Under the pieces are notes generated by a model. That model had not been told where the DNA came from and made no database searches. It saw nothing but the letters and a program-made list of their open reading frames with translations. Of a DNA stretch of 64,000 nucleotides, positions 52,350 through 61,842 are shown piece after piece (position 1 is the first letter of the stretch; each line of letters starts with the position of its first letter). The position numbers and the translations under genes were made by a program. The DNA is from Spirochaetae bacterium HGW-Spirochaetae-1 (GTDB taxonomy: Bacteria > Spirochaetota > UBA4802 > UBA5550), in assembly GCA_002839375.1 (NCBI GenBank), contig PGXY01000009.1, positions 252,080 to 316,079 on the forward strand, in the 5' to 3' direction.

Positions 52350-52916
52350 TTATTTCAATTCCTTGCCAAGCCGGAAGGCCTTGAGGTTCATGTCCACGAA
52401 CTTCTCCTTTACCAGGGACTTGATGCCCTTATCCCACTGCTCGTCCGAAAACTCCAGGTGATTGGAGAGCACACCCAGCATGACAATGTTCAGAGCCTTT
52501 TTCGATCCGGCTTCTTTCAGGGCCGGTTCCGTGTCCACGAAGAGACTTTTCTTTGCGTTCCCGCCCACCCACTGTTCCAGGTCGTCGGGGTACTTCATAG
52601 CTCCCGTCTCTACGGGAGCCGGGTTCACCTGAAGTCTGTTAACGATAAGAGTTCCGTTAGGAGCCAGGTAGTCCAGTTTTCTCATCACTTCCAGGGTTTC
52701 CAGGCTGACGATGTAATCTGCCGTGCCTTTCTCGATGAGGGGTGAGTAAACTTTTTTATCAAAGCGTACATGACAGTCAACGCTGCCGCCGCGCTGGGCC
52801 ATACCGTGGACCTCGGACTCTTTAACGTCGTATCCGGCCTGCATGGCCACTTCCATGAGTATCTTGCTGGCCAGGATCACTCCCTGGCCGCCCACTCCTG
52901 CAAATATCACATTCAT
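52350..52916 (-). CDS. iorB: indolepyruvate ferredoxin oxidoreductase, beta subunit
   Basis: A 188-residue gamma-domain-type subunit of 2-oxoacid:ferredoxin oxidoreductases: FAGVGGQGVILASKIL, ESEVHGMAQRGGSVDCHVRF, and MLGVLSNHLEF are its signatures. With IorA it converts aryl-pyruvates (from Trp, Phe and Tyr) to aryl-acetyl-CoA plus CO2 with reduction of ferredoxin. AGGAG lies 9 bases before the ATG, and the gene starts 4 bases after the iorA stop. Confidence 0.93.
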   Translation of the reverse strand: MNVIFAGVGGQGVILASKILMEVAMQAGYDVKESEVHGMAQRGGSVDCHVRFDKKVYSPLIEKGTADYIVSLETLEVMRKLDYLAPNGTLIVNRLQVNPAPVETGAMKYPDDLEQWVGGNAKKSLFVDTEPALKEAGSKKALNIVMLGVLSNHLEFSDEQWDKGIKSLVKEKFVDMNLKAFRLGKELK

Positions 52917-52920
52917 CGTG

Positions 52921-54492
52921 TTAATCTCCTTTTACCAGAATACATCTTCTCAGCGAGATGATCACTGAAGGCTCCGGGGCGGCAACCTCTTCTTTTACCA
53001 CGCGCTCGAACTCATTCATGTCCTTGGGGTCCACGGTGACAACGCGTTTTACACCCACGGCCCTGGCCAGCATTGCCAAGTCGAGCTGGTGGGTCTCTTC
53101 ACCCATGAGGGTTTTTCCCGTGGCAGGATGGTCCTGATGACCAGTCATGGCCGTGACACGGTTGTCCAGGATAATGACAGTCCCGGTTCCCTTGTTGTAG
53201 ACCAGGTCGATGAGGGGCGTAATGCCGGAATGGACAAAGGTAGAGTCGCCGATGACGGCTACGCTTTTGCGGGCCATCCCGGGGCCATGGGCCTTTTCCA
53301 TGCCCAGGTGCATGCCGATACTTGCGCCCATGCATCCCTGGGTGTGCATGGCCGAGTAGGGCGGAAGAACCCCCAGGGTATAACAGCCGATATCGCCGTT
53401 GACATTGAGATCCAGTTTTTTCAGGACTTGGAATACGAAACCGTGTGGGCATCCCTTGCAAAGTGAAGGGGGCCTTCCCGGTATTTTCGCCTGGTCGTAT
53501 TCGGGCATGGCTTTGGGCGGCTGTTTTTTGTTCAGGGCATTGTCTACTATCTCGGGGGTCAGTTCGCCCAGGATGGGAATGATGTTCTTCCCGCCCTTAA
53601 CGGTAATGCCCAGGGCCTTTACGCAGTCTTCAATATAGGGGTCCAGTTCTTCGACGATATAAAGCTCCTCCACCTGTGAGGCGAATTCTCTGATGAGGTC
53701 GTCGGGCATGGGCCAGCACATGCCGATTTTCAGAACCGATGCGTCGGGACAGGTCTCTTTTACGTACTGGTAGGCCACGCCGTTGGTAACTATTCCCCGT
53801 TTTTTTTCGGCCCACTCGATGCGGTTGAGGCCCGATGTGTTGGAATATTCTTTCAGTTTCGGGAGCTGCACTTCCTCCTTGAATTTATGACGGGGCCTGG
53901 CATGGGCCGGTATCATAACGTATTTCTGTGGATTGCGGACGAAGTCTTTTACAGCGACCTCTTTTCTTTCACCGATCTCCACGATTCCCTGGGAGTGCGC
54001 TATTCTCGTCGTTATGCGCACGAGTACCGGCGTGTCGAACTGTTCCGACATGTCAAAGGCCAGTTTGGTGAGCTCCTTCGCTTCGGCCGGGCTTGAGGGC
54101 TCAATCATGGGTATTTTTGCGGCACGGGCAATGTGCCGGTTGTCCTGCTCATTTTGCGAGCTCCATGCGCCGGGATCATCGGCGTTTATAATGACCAGCG
54201 CGCCGTTGACACCCGTATATGAGAAGGTGAATAGAGGGTCGGCTGCCACGTTGAGGCCCACGTGTTTCATGGCGGCCAGCACCCGTGCGCCGGCCACGGC
54301 GGCTCCCGCGGCCACTTCCAGCGCCACCTTTTCATTGGGTGACCACTGGGCTTTTATCTCTTTATAATCTCTGGCTATCGCTTCCAGAATTTCCGTGCTG
54401 GGCGTGCCGGGATACGCAGTGGCAACGTGGCATCCCGCTTCCCAGGCGGCCCTGGCGATGGCTTCATTTCCGAGTAAAACTTTTTTCTGCAT
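52921..54492 (-). CDS. iorA: indolepyruvate ferredoxin oxidoreductase, alpha subunit (no ferredoxin domain)
   Basis: 523 residues. Motifs: AYPGTPSTEILEAIARD (N-terminal pyrimidine domain), KHVGLNVAADPLFTFSYTG, CKGCPHGF, GDIGCYTLG, and IGDSTFVHSGITPLIDLVYN with TPP/Mg-binding residues. It ends at EPSVIISLRRCILVKGD. Typical IorA proteins continue for about 100 residues with two [4Fe-4S] ferredoxin clusters. Here the iorB start follows within 5 bases, so that domain is absent. Electrons must therefore leave by another route or a separate ferredoxin. GGAG lies 8 bases before the ATG. Confidence 0.92.
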   Translation of the reverse strand: MQKKVLLGNEAIARAAWEAGCHVATAYPGTPSTEILEAIARDYKEIKAQWSPNEKVALEVAAGAAVAGARVLAAMKHVGLNVAADPLFTFSYTGVNGALVIINADDPGAWSSQNEQDNRHIARAAKIPMIEPSSPAEAKELTKLAFDMSEQFDTPVLVRITTRIAHSQGIVEIGERKEVAVKDFVRNPQKYVMIPAHARPRHKFKEEVQLPKLKEYSNTSGLNRIEWAEKKRGIVTNGVAYQYVKETCPDASVLKIGMCWPMPDDLIREFASQVEELYIVEELDPYIEDCVKALGITVKGGKNIIPILGELTPEIVDNALNKKQPPKAMPEYDQAKIPGRPPSLCKGCPHGFVFQVLKKLDLNVNGDIGCYTLGVLPPYSAMHTQGCMGASIGMHLGMEKAHGPGMARKSVAVIGDSTFVHSGITPLIDLVYNKGTGTVIILDNRVTAMTGHQDHPATGKTLMGEETHQLDLAMLARAVGVKRVVTVDPKDMNEFERVVKEEVAAPEPSVIISLRRCILVKGD

Positions 54493-54495
54493 GTA

Positions 54496-54927
54496 TTATA
54501 CTCCGATAAGATCTATTTTGCTTATGATGTTGTAGCCTTCCTCCTGGAGGGCTTTCTTCGCGGCCTCGATATTGTCGAACCGGAATATCATGACGGCCCT
54601 GTCACCGCGCTTTTCGGTAAAGGCATACATATATTCGATATTGAGTTTTCTCCGGGAGAATGTGTCGATGGCTTTGTGCAGAGAGCCTGCTTTATCATCG
54701 ATTTCCAGGGCGAGTACATCGGTGATGGAGCAGGTGATGTGGTTCTGTTTCAGGACCTCATTCGCTTTTTCCGGCTTGTTGACTATGAGTCTCAGTATGC
54801 CGAAATCCGTTGTTTCAGCAATGGTGAGCGTTATGATGTTTATATCGGAGTCGGCCAGGATTTTCAGAACGCTCTGAAGATGTCCCGGTTTGTTTTCGAT
54901 AAATACTGATACCTGTGTTACGTTCAT
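54496..54927 (-). CDS. tandem ACT-domain protein
   Basis: 143 residues with two ACT repeats: VSVFIENKPGHLQSVLKILAD and ALEIDDKAGSLHKAIDTFSR. ACT domains bind amino acids and regulate allosterically. This small protein is frequently encoded between PaaK and Ior genes in anaerobes, where it may sense Phe, Tyr or Trp and tune aryl-pyruvate oxidation; the ligand is unproven. AAGGGAGG lies 7-8 bases before the ATG. It is 3 bases from iorA, which suggests coupled translation. Confidence 0.9.
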   Translation of the reverse strand: MNVTQVSVFIENKPGHLQSVLKILADSDINIITLTIAETTDFGILRLIVNKPEKANEVLKQNHITCSITDVLALEIDDKAGSLHKAIDTFSRRKLNIEYMYAFTEKRGDRAVMIFRFDNIEAAKKALQEEGYNIISKIDLIGV

Positions 54928-54967
54928 TGTTGCCTCCCTTTTAATCAGCCTGTGATTTGATGCAGCG

Positions 54968-56272
54968 TTATATTTTCCTTTTATCGATGACGCGCTGGGC
55001 CTTTCCCTCGCTCCGGGCGATGGTCATGGGTTCCACCAGGGTTACCTTGGCTGAAATTCCCAGGGCGCTCCTGAAGCGGTCCGTGATATGTTTTTTCAGA
55101 TTGTCAAGTACCTTGACTTCGTCGGAGAAGAGCTTCTCACTGACCTCGACCATGACCTCGATATCGTCCAGGGACCCTTTGCGGTCAACGATGATCTGAT
55201 AGTGCGGTTCCGTGCCTTCCGCCTCCATGAGCACGGTCTCTATCTGCGACGGGAACACGTTGACCCCGCGGATAATGAGCATGTCGTCGGAGCGTCCCGT
55301 TACTTTTTCCATCTTCACCAGGGTGCGTCCGCATTTACAGTTGTCATGGTAAAGGCGGGTGATATCACGCGACCGGTACCGGATGGTGGGAAATGCCTCC
55401 TTGGTGAGAGAGGTATAAACGATCTCGCCCTGTTCACCCTCGGGAAGTATCTCGCCCGTATCGGGATCGATTATCTCTACATAAAAATGGTCCTCGAAGA
55501 CATGCAGACCCGATTTGGCCTCGCATTCCGCCGAAACGCCGGGACCGATAACCTCGCTCAGACCATAAATATCGTAGGCATCAATACCCAGGCGGGACTC
55601 TATCTCGCTTCTCATGGCCTGAGACCAGGGCTCAGCGCCGAAAACGCCAATGCGAAGCTTTGTTTTTCTGATATCATAATCGGGCTTTTTCTTTTCGATA
55701 TAATCAGCGATGTTCAGGGCATAGGAGGGTGTGCAGGCCAGTACGGTCGTGCCGAAATCTTTTATGAGCATGAGCTGGCGCTCCGTGTTACCGCCCGAAA
55801 TGGGTACTGTGAGGGCCCCGATCTTTTCTGAACCGTAGTGAAGCCCCAGTCCGCCGGTGAAAAGACCGTATCCGTAGGCCACCTGGATGATGTCTTTCTC
55901 CGTGACACCGTAACAGCCCAGGCAGCGGGCAACGACCTCGGCGAAGACCCCCACATCGTTTTTGGTGTATCCCACGACTGTGGCGTTTCCCGTAGTTCCC
56001 GACGAGGAATGGACCCTGACGACCTTGTCCAGGGGCATGGCGAAGAGGCCGAAGGGATAGTTATTACGCATTTCCTGCTTTTTGAGGAAAGGGACATGTT
56101 TCATGTCGGCCAGGGATTTAAAGTTGTCGGGATGGAATCCGGCCTGATCAAATTTATCATGGTAATGCTTGTTGTTATTATAGGCATGTGTAAGAGACCA
56201 TTTGAGGCGCTCGTATTGAAGCTCCTTCATTTTTTGTAACGGCATTGTTTCGAATTCTCTGTTGAATATCAT
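54968..56272 (-). CDS. paaK: phenylacetate-CoA ligase
   Basis: A 434-residue adenylate-forming enzyme: [16 protein letters not shown] (phosphate loop), [30 protein letters not shown], and C-terminal [20 protein letters not shown]. It converts phenylacetate or related arylacetates to the CoA ester with ATP to AMP. Next to iorAB, the reverse use is also plausible: forming ATP from aryl-acetyl-CoA in amino-acid fermentation. The Shine-Dalgarno is weak (GGGG...TCTCCT). It opens the PaaK-ACT-IorA-IorB operon; the 270 A+T-rich bases upstream hold no obvious other feature. Confidence 0.94.
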   Translation of the reverse strand: MIFNREFETMPLQKMKELQYERLKWSLTHAYNNNKHYHDKFDQAGFHPDNFKSLADMKHVPFLKKQEMRNNYPFGLFAMPLDKVVRVHSSSGTTGNATVVGYTKNDVGVFAEVVARCLGCYGVTEKDIIQVAYGYGLFTGGLGLHYGSEKIGALTVPISGGNTERQLMLIKDFGTTVLACTPSYALNIADYIEKKKPDYDIRKTKLRIGVFGAEPWSQAMRSEIESRLGIDAYDIYGLSEVIGPGVSAECEAKSGLHVFEDHFYVEIIDPDTGEILPEGEQGEIVYTSLTKEAFPTIRYRSRDITRLYHDNCKCGRTLVKMEKVTGRSDDMLIIRGVNVFPSQIETVLMEAEGTEPHYQIIVDRKGSLDDIEVMVEVSEKLFSDEVKVLDNLKKHITDRFRSALGISAKVTLVEPMTIARSEGKAQRVIDKRKI

Positions 56273-56542
56273 AGGAGACCCCGTTTGTTTTGTAGGATGT
56301 ATAGACCTGCTTTTTTACGTTAGAATTAAAGGATACGGCATTAATGCTTTCATAGGAGTGAATATATTCTCCCGGAAGTGCAAGGTTTTCGTAAATATAT
56401 ACATTTATCAAGTAAAAAATTATTTGTGTCCGTTTCGTGACCGGGAGAGAGTTGCATTCCGGAAAAAACCGGAAATTATATCCCTGTACAGTCTTTTCCC
56501 GAAGAAGAATTTACGCCTTTCGGCATGGCATTAGAGCGGCTG

Positions 56543-58819
56543 CTATTTCCCCGCGGGATTTATTGTTGTAATGTGGACATCTTCAATATCTTTAAAATTA
56601 ATAAAGCGCTGTTTCCGGTGTTTTCCATAATAAAAGTCAGACAGGGGATTTATGGAATAGGCAAAATCCATGGCAATGGCGGTTTTCTCTCTGCTGAAAA
56701 CGGCGAGAAGCGACGTATTACTCATGGGTATGAGGTCACCGCCGGTATTGTTGTTGTATATGGTCATTGTTCCGCCGTCATAGGCCTGTTCTTTAAGGTC
56801 ATAGTACATTTTAGCGGTAAAGCTTTTTTTGATGGGAAGGCGGTAATGGGTACGGTGGATGGATCCCCAGGTCCAGTCATTCATGATGGGGCCGCGTTTC
56901 CTGCTGATCTCCCGCATCGTTTTAAGAAAGGCCCTGTCGAAGATTTCCTCACTTGATTCGACGGGGTCTGTTTTAATGTCGTCAAAATAATAGGACTGTT
57001 TCTCCTGTGCAGCCTTGTAAAAGCTGTCGAGCAGGAGGGGAGAGTATTCCAGAATTTCATCGATCATGTATCCGAATTCATCCTTCAGCATTTCCGAGAG
57101 ATAATTGTTCAGGAGACCGTAATAAATTGACGGGGCAACGGAATTGCCGGTCATGCGGAAGTCCCAGTCCTTGAAGTATATTCGGGCAAGCCTCGCCGAG
57201 GTTACGGGGTTGGTCTGAAGCATCGAAAGGAACAGGATCGTGAATTTCTGTGCCGATGGGTTGTAGCTGTCGGTGAGGATTTCTTTCAGCCTGTTTTCAT
57301 CGAGCAGTGATGTACGTTCCTCCAGAAGCGACTGGAGATGCTTTTGCCTCTCGTCTTCGGCTATGGCGCTGCCGCGGATGACCGGCGGGGCGTCTTTCAT
57401 GAAGGAGCTGCCGGCAATGATCAAGTTCGCATCCTGTTTGAAGTATATGGAAAGGTCCGTCGTTCCATACCATGTCTCGTAGAAGGACGGTTTTAGAACA
57501 GACATGGAAGGGGCGCGCAGCGGCATTTTACCGGAATAGCATTTGATGGAGCTCGTTCTGTCGGAGAAGAGGTATACGCGGGGCAGTGATGTGACGCCCG
57601 TTATGTTCGTCCTGGCCTTGCCGATGTTCTCCGAGAAGGGGATCTCGAAAAGTGAAACGATGTAATCCGCTTCAGGAAAAAGAGCCTTGATGGTGACAAC
57701 CGTTTCATCGTATGATTTAGACTCGAAAATGTCGTTCAATACCGGACCGTTGTCGGTATACCACACGATGTCGTGCCTGTCGACCTCGCTTTTTTTCGAT
57801 GTGAGAGGTTCCCGTACCGTGTTGAATTCTTTCCATCCCAGGCGGCTCCGGTAATGGATTATGCCATTTATATTTTTTACTTCCTCAAGTACGAAATCCT
57901 GGGTGTCCACGGCAAGATTGAACCCGAAGAACCGTATGTTCTGGTTGTCGCCCGAAAACAGGAAGGGAAGTCCAGCCTGTGATACGCCGCGGATAACGAT
58001 CTCGCCGAAGTGTATATGCACGGGATACCAGCCGGGATAGTTGTTCATGACGCTTTTCATGCTGCAGGCCGTCAGGTTGTTCCCGCCGGCACCGGAAACG
58101 GCCACGGCAAAGCCTTCATTGAAGGGGCCCAGAAATTCTTTCAACAGGTCCCTGATATCGTCGAGCATTTCGACGGACGCATGTTTTTCTTCGTCAAAAG
58201 TATATGTCAGATCGGGGGGGAAAATCTCCCGGAGAAAAATGCTCCGCTTGGTTTCGGGAATTTTGAACATGAGTTCCCGGTTGTTAATAAAAGCGTGGGA
58301 CCATTCTCTCAGAAGGAGAATGGCTATAACGTCCGATTCGGTCCAGTCCTCCTGGATCATCACATCCTGGAAGAGATGGGTCCATGTATGTTTGACATGG
58401 TTGATGCCGCTTGCGTAAGCCGTCAGATATTCCCTGTAGGGTGAAGGCAGGTTTTCTTCCATGGCCCTGGCACGGCTCCGTATTCCCGCGGTTTTAATGG
58501 TCTTTTCAAGAATGACGCCCCTTTCGCCGATGAGTCGGCTGATGGTGCTGTTGGCGATGGCGCGAAGGTATTCCATGGCGATGAAACGGTCCTGGGCGTG
58601 GAGGTATCCCAGGGCATAACAGACATCATCCCTGGACTGGGCCTTGATGACCGGTATGCCCCTGCTATCGCGAGTGATACTGACGGGATACTGAACACCG
58701 GCTGTGATCGTTGTATCGTAGGATATTTTCTGCGTGAAGAAGAATACAATGACGGATATCACCAGGAGGAGAATCACGGCACCCAGCGCCGATAGTTGTA
58801 TGATGGTCTTTTTTTTCAT
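56543..58819 (-). CDS. penicillin-acylase-like Ntn hydrolase, degenerate
   Basis: 758 residues. An N-terminal transmembrane anchor (residues ~8-28) is followed by ITRDSRGIPVIKAQSRDDV and ALGYLHAQDRFIAMEYLR, the typical start of the alpha chain of penicillin acylases. The family normally processes at a G-S-N-x-W site that frees a nucleophilic Ser. Here the aligned stretch near residue 240 reads NEGFAVAVSGAGGNN, with no Ser-Asn-Trp, so self-cleavage and acylase activity are doubtful. It begins 3 bases after dapL. It may be a binding protein for acylated envelope or signal molecules. Confidence 0.85.
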   Translation of the reverse strand: MKKKTIIQLSALGAVILLLVISVIVFFFTQKISYDTTITAGVQYPVSITRDSRGIPVIKAQSRDDVCYALGYLHAQDRFIAMEYLRAIANSTISRLIGERGVILEKTIKTAGIRSRARAMEENLPSPYREYLTAYASGINHVKHTWTHLFQDVMIQEDWTESDVIAILLLREWSHAFINNRELMFKIPETKRSIFLREIFPPDLTYTFDEEKHASVEMLDDIRDLLKEFLGPFNEGFAVAVSGAGGNNLTACSMKSVMNNYPGWYPVHIHFGEIVIRGVSQAGLPFLFSGDNQNIRFFGFNLAVDTQDFVLEEVKNINGIIHYRSRLGWKEFNTVREPLTSKKSEVDRHDIVWYTDNGPVLNDIFESKSYDETVVTIKALFPEADYIVSLFEIPFSENIGKARTNITGVTSLPRVYLFSDRTSSIKCYSGKMPLRAPSMSVLKPSFYETWYGTTDLSIYFKQDANLIIAGSSFMKDAPPVIRGSAIAEDERQKHLQSLLEERTSLLDENRLKEILTDSYNPSAQKFTILFLSMLQTNPVTSARLARIYFKDWDFRMTGNSVAPSIYYGLLNNYLSEMLKDEFGYMIDEILEYSPLLLDSFYKAAQEKQSYYFDDIKTDPVESSEEIFDRAFLKTMREISRKRGPIMNDWTWGSIHRTHYRLPIKKSFTAKMYYDLKEQAYDGGTMTIYNNNTGGDLIPMSNTSLLAVFSREKTAIAMDFAYSINPLSDFYYGKHRKQRFINFKDIEDVHITTINPAGK

Positions 58820-58822
58820 ATT

Positions 58823-60055
58823 TCAGAACTCAAATTGAAGACTGCTGAATCGTTTCTCTATTTCGGCAAGAATCCGTTCCTCGTCCTTTTCGTCCTTCGC
58901 CTCGAAGGTGGCAGAGAAGCGGACGAAATGTCCTTCATCGTCCCAGGGGACCGAGGATATGAGCTTTTCCCTGATGAGGAACTGGGAAAAATCCTCGGCG
59001 TTTTCAAACCGGGCTCCGCCCTTGATGCCCCGGGGTATTTCCACGAAGAGATAAAAGGTTCCACCGGGCACTTGAGCGTCGAAGCCCAGACGCTTCAGTA
59101 CCTTTACGAGGGCCATGAGGCGCCGTTCATATTTCGCGCTGATGGCATGGGTTATCTCGGGATGCTCCAGGGCCGTTATAGCCGCTTTCTGGATGGCCTT
59201 GAACTGCCCGCTGTCGTTGTTGTCTTTGACGTTGGCAAAGGCGTGAATGATGAGCTCGTTTCCGGCCACAAAGGCCATGCGCCATCCCGTCATGTTGAAG
59301 GCCTTGGAAAGGGAATGGATTTCTATTCCCACGTCCTTGGCCCCGGGAATGCTCAGGAATGAAAGGGGCTTGCTCCCGTAGGCCAGTGCAGCATAGGCGG
59401 CGTCCTGTACGATGATGACCCTGTTTTTTCTGGCGAACTCAATGGCTTCGAGATAGAATTCTTTCGTGGCAGTGGCACCCGTTGGATTGTTGGGATAGTT
59501 GAGCAGGAGGATTTTTGCCTTTTCCAGGACATTTGCGGGAATGCTTCCCAGGTCGGGAAGGAACCCTCTCTCCTTTTTCAGCGGGATGTTGTAAACCTGG
59601 CCGCCGTACCATGCCGTATGGACTCCCAGGATGGGATAACCGGGAACGGTCATGAGGGCCGTGTCGCCGGGATTGATGAAGGCCGATGGCAGCATGGCCA
59701 GTGCCGGCTTTGACCCGATGGCGTGAACGATCTCCTTTTCGGGGTTCAGGCCGTCAACACCGTAGACATTTTTCATGTAACGGGCCGCGGCCTCCTTGAA
59801 TTCATCGATGCCGTTGTCGGAATATCCCCTGTTCTCGTGCTTCTCGGCTTCGGCCTGCAGGGTTTTTATGACTATATCAAAGGCCTTTTCATCGGGCTCG
59901 CCCACGCCCAGGTCGATGAGTTCCGTCCCGGGATTTTCTTTCAGAGCGGCGCGTTTTGCCCGCTTGATCTTTTCGAACTTGTATATCTTTTCTTCTTTGC
60001 CGAATTTATTGCCGCCCAGCCGTTCGGCAATGAGTTCCTGGATATATGATTCCAT
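58823..60055 (-). CDS. dapL: LL-diaminopimelate aminotransferase
   Basis: A 410-residue fold-type I PLP enzyme. Motifs: IDLGVGEPDEKAF, the substrate loop GYSDNGIDEFKEAA, NYPNNPTGATATKEFY, VQDAAYAALAYG, and HSLSKAFNMTGWRMAF holding the Schiff-base Lys. It converts tetrahydrodipicolinate directly to LL-diaminopimelate for lysine and peptidoglycan, a pathway used by several spirochaetes. The ATG shares its A with the stop of the upstream lipoprotein gene (TAATG). The close fit to DapL rather than a generic AspC-type enzyme rests on the overall motif set. Confidence 0.9.
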   Translation of the reverse strand: MESYIQELIAERLGGNKFGKEEKIYKFEKIKRAKRAALKENPGTELIDLGVGEPDEKAFDIVIKTLQAEAEKHENRGYSDNGIDEFKEAAARYMKNVYGVDGLNPEKEIVHAIGSKPALAMLPSAFINPGDTALMTVPGYPILGVHTAWYGGQVYNIPLKKERGFLPDLGSIPANVLEKAKILLLNYPNNPTGATATKEFYLEAIEFARKNRVIIVQDAAYAALAYGSKPLSFLSIPGAKDVGIEIHSLSKAFNMTGWRMAFVAGNELIIHAFANVKDNNDSGQFKAIQKAAITALEHPEITHAISAKYERRLMALVKVLKRLGFDAQVPGGTFYLFVEIPRGIKGGARFENAEDFSQFLIREKLISSVPWDDEGHFVRFSATFEAKDEKDEERILAEIEKRFSSLQFEF

Positions 60056-60510
60056 TAATTCTTTTCCTCTAGTATTTTGATCTTTGCTTCAATGATTTCA
60101 ATTTTTGTGTAATAGTTGTCCAGCGTGGTAAAAAACCTGCCGAAATCGCCCTCCACATGTATCCTGGATTTGTTTTTTTCCAGTTTGGAGATGGTATTAA
60201 CGTTTTTTGAATAAATAAAACATTCGACTTTTTTTCCATCCACGGTCAGATCGGCAATGGCGCAGAAATCATAGTCTATATTATTGGAGACCGTTACATC
60301 CTTTACGGTAATATCGTCAAGGACGATGATTTTTTTTCCCAGTTCCTGCCGGAGAAGCATCTGCATGGCGGGATTTTCAGTCCTGTCGATTTTATCTTTT
60401 TCGATGATGACTTGCTCCATCAGTATGTCTTTTCTGAAGAGACTATCTAAGTGACTGCATCCTGTCGCTGCGAGAAGGGTCAGTGTCGTGATAATTAAAA
60501 GCTTTTTCAT
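60055..60510 (-). CDS. small lipoprotein of unknown function
   Basis: 151 residues from the ATG at 60510 (AGGAG 7 bases upstream). Lipobox AATGCSHL follows a hydrophobic signal. The mature protein is a small mixed domain (KIIVLDDITVKDVTVSNNI, CFIYSKNVNTISKL) followed by a C-terminal coiled coil (TKIEIIEAKIKILEEKN). No family is recognised. It overlaps dapL at TAATG, so it opens the lipoprotein / dapL / acylase-like operon. Upstream, a TTGACA at 60575-60580 is a likely -35 but lacks a good -10. Confidence 0.72.
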   Translation of the reverse strand: MKKLLIITTLTLLAATGCSHLDSLFRKDILMEQVIIEKDKIDRTENPAMQMLLRQELGKKIIVLDDITVKDVTVSNNIDYDFCAIADLTVDGKKVECFIYSKNVNTISKLEKNKSRIHVEGDFGRFFTTLDNYYTKIEIIEAKIKILEEKN

Positions 60511-60669
60511 GGAAATTCTCCTGAATGGGCGCTGAATAAAATGAGATCGTATAACCCCCTTAAAAAGGGCATAATGAAAAAATGTCAAACAGTTTTATGG
60601 GCACCTCTAAAAATTAGGTTTTTCATTAACAATAAAATGAAAAAACATAATTTTACCAAAATCATGTCA

Positions 60670-61167
60670 TCATTTTCCCCCGGCAAGCCGCACTAGCTCC
60701 CTCTGAAGGATATGGCGCTGGTATCCCAGTAGAACCTTACCGCCCAGGATGAAGACCGGAACAGGTATTTCCTTGGTCAGGGTCGTGCTTTCCGATATTT
60801 TTTTCCGGTAGCAGGGGATTCCCTTGTCCAGCAGGAAGGGATAGGCTTTTCCTCCCTCATATATGAAGGGCTCTCCCTTCGAAGAGCGGTCCATTTCACT
60901 GAGCATGTCGATGAGTTTCTTGATATTCACGTTGTTTGCCGCTGTCACTATGCCCTGACTGTTGCGTACTTCATGCGTTACAACCATGAGAGAAGGAAAC
61001 TGCTTTTGAATATCGGGCATGTCCTTTTTCGCCTGTTTGCACGAGGGGCAGATACCGCTGAAGAAGAAATGCATCGTTATTTTCTGTGCCGCCCGGGATG
61101 GTCCTGTGTTGCCCACGGCAATGATCAAAGAAGGAATCAGCAGGATGGTCAGTGCTATTTTTTTCAT
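60670..61167 (-). CDS. periplasmic thioredoxin-like protein
   Basis: 165 residues with a signal peptide ending near residue 27 (SRAAQ). A thioredoxin-like fold follows: ITMHFFFSGICPSCKQAKKD, with the redox pair CPSC, then a loop with AYPFLLDKGIPCYRKK and the cis-Pro segment VPVFILGGKVLLGYQR. The GGKVLxGYxR ending is common in secreted DsbA/glutaredoxin-like proteins. It lies 27 bases after the lipid-anchored peroxiredoxin gene on the same strand, so it is a good candidate electron donor for it. GAGGTG is 8 bases before the ATG. Confidence 0.85.
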   Translation of the reverse strand: MKKIALTILLIPSLIIAVGNTGPSRAAQKITMHFFFSGICPSCKQAKKDMPDIQKQFPSLMVVTHEVRNSQGIVTAANNVNIKKLIDMLSEMDRSSKGEPFIYEGGKAYPFLLDKGIPCYRKKISESTTLTKEIPVPVFILGGKVLLGYQRHILQRELVRLAGGK

Positions 61168-61194
61168 ATGATATTCACCTCGTAATTGTTGATT

Positions 61195-61842
61195 TTATTC
61201 GGCGTGGATCAGTTTATCACCCTGTTTCCAGCCTCCGGGGCACATCCCGCCCCCGCCCTGCCGTGTCGCAATGGCCGCCGAGAGCTTTCTCAGCAGTTCA
61301 TCAGTACTGCGCCCTATATCCTGGTGATGTACCTCGTAGGCGATTATGGAGCCGTCGGGATTGACGATCAGTGTGGCTCTTTCTGCCGAGCCTTCGTTTT
61401 CATTGTATACTCCCAGTTCCCGGCACAGTTTACCCCCGCGGTCCGAGAGCATGGGGAATTCAATAGTCTTTATTGATTCATTCTGCCCGTGCCATGCCCG
61501 GTGTACGACTGCGGAATCGGTGCTTATGCTCAGTATTTCGGCTCCCATGCCCCTGAATTCCTTGTAGTAATCGGCCAGTTCCTTGAGCTCCGTGGGGCAG
61601 ACAAAGGTGAAATCGCCGGGATAGAAAAAAAGTATGAGCCACTGGCCGCGGTAGCTGGCCAGGTTGATGTCCGAAATTCGTCCCTTTTGGAAAGCCGTAA
61701 GGGTCATGGCCGGAATTTTATGGTTCAGCAGGGTCTTCGGGCCCGAAGCGGCGCTATCTTTTCCCACAGTGTTCACGCTATCGGAGCATGAGCAGAATAA
61801 AAAAAACACAATGCCGATGATGACCAGGCGTAGAATTTTCAT
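61195..61842 (-). CDS. lipid-anchored 2-Cys peroxiredoxin
   Basis: 215 residues with signal peptide and lipobox FLFCSC, so it faces the periplasm or outer surface. The AhpC/Prx1 core has FFYPGDFTFVCPTE (peroxidatic Cys), LSISTDS, and RATLIVNPDGSI. The C-terminal tail has MCPGGWKQGDK, the resolving Cys in a VCP-like motif. It reduces H2O2 and organic peroxides. Most Prx1 enzymes are cytoplasmic, so this export is unusual. The thioredoxin-like gene follows directly. Confidence 0.92.
   Translation of the reverse strand: MKILRLVIIGIVFFLFCSCSDSVNTVGKDSAASGPKTLLNHKIPAMTLTAFQKGRISDINLASYRGQWLILFFYPGDFTFVCPTELKELADYYKEFRGMGAEILSISTDSAVVHRAWHGQNESIKTIEFPMLSDRGGKLCRELGVYNENEGSAERATLIVNPDGSIIAYEVHHQDIGRSTDELLRKLSAAIATRQGGGGMCPGGWKQGDKLIHAE

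Noticed and set aside
56457-56474. TTCCGG-AAAAAA-CCGGAA hairpin before paaK
   Set aside because: Only six base pairs and no U tract; too weak to call.
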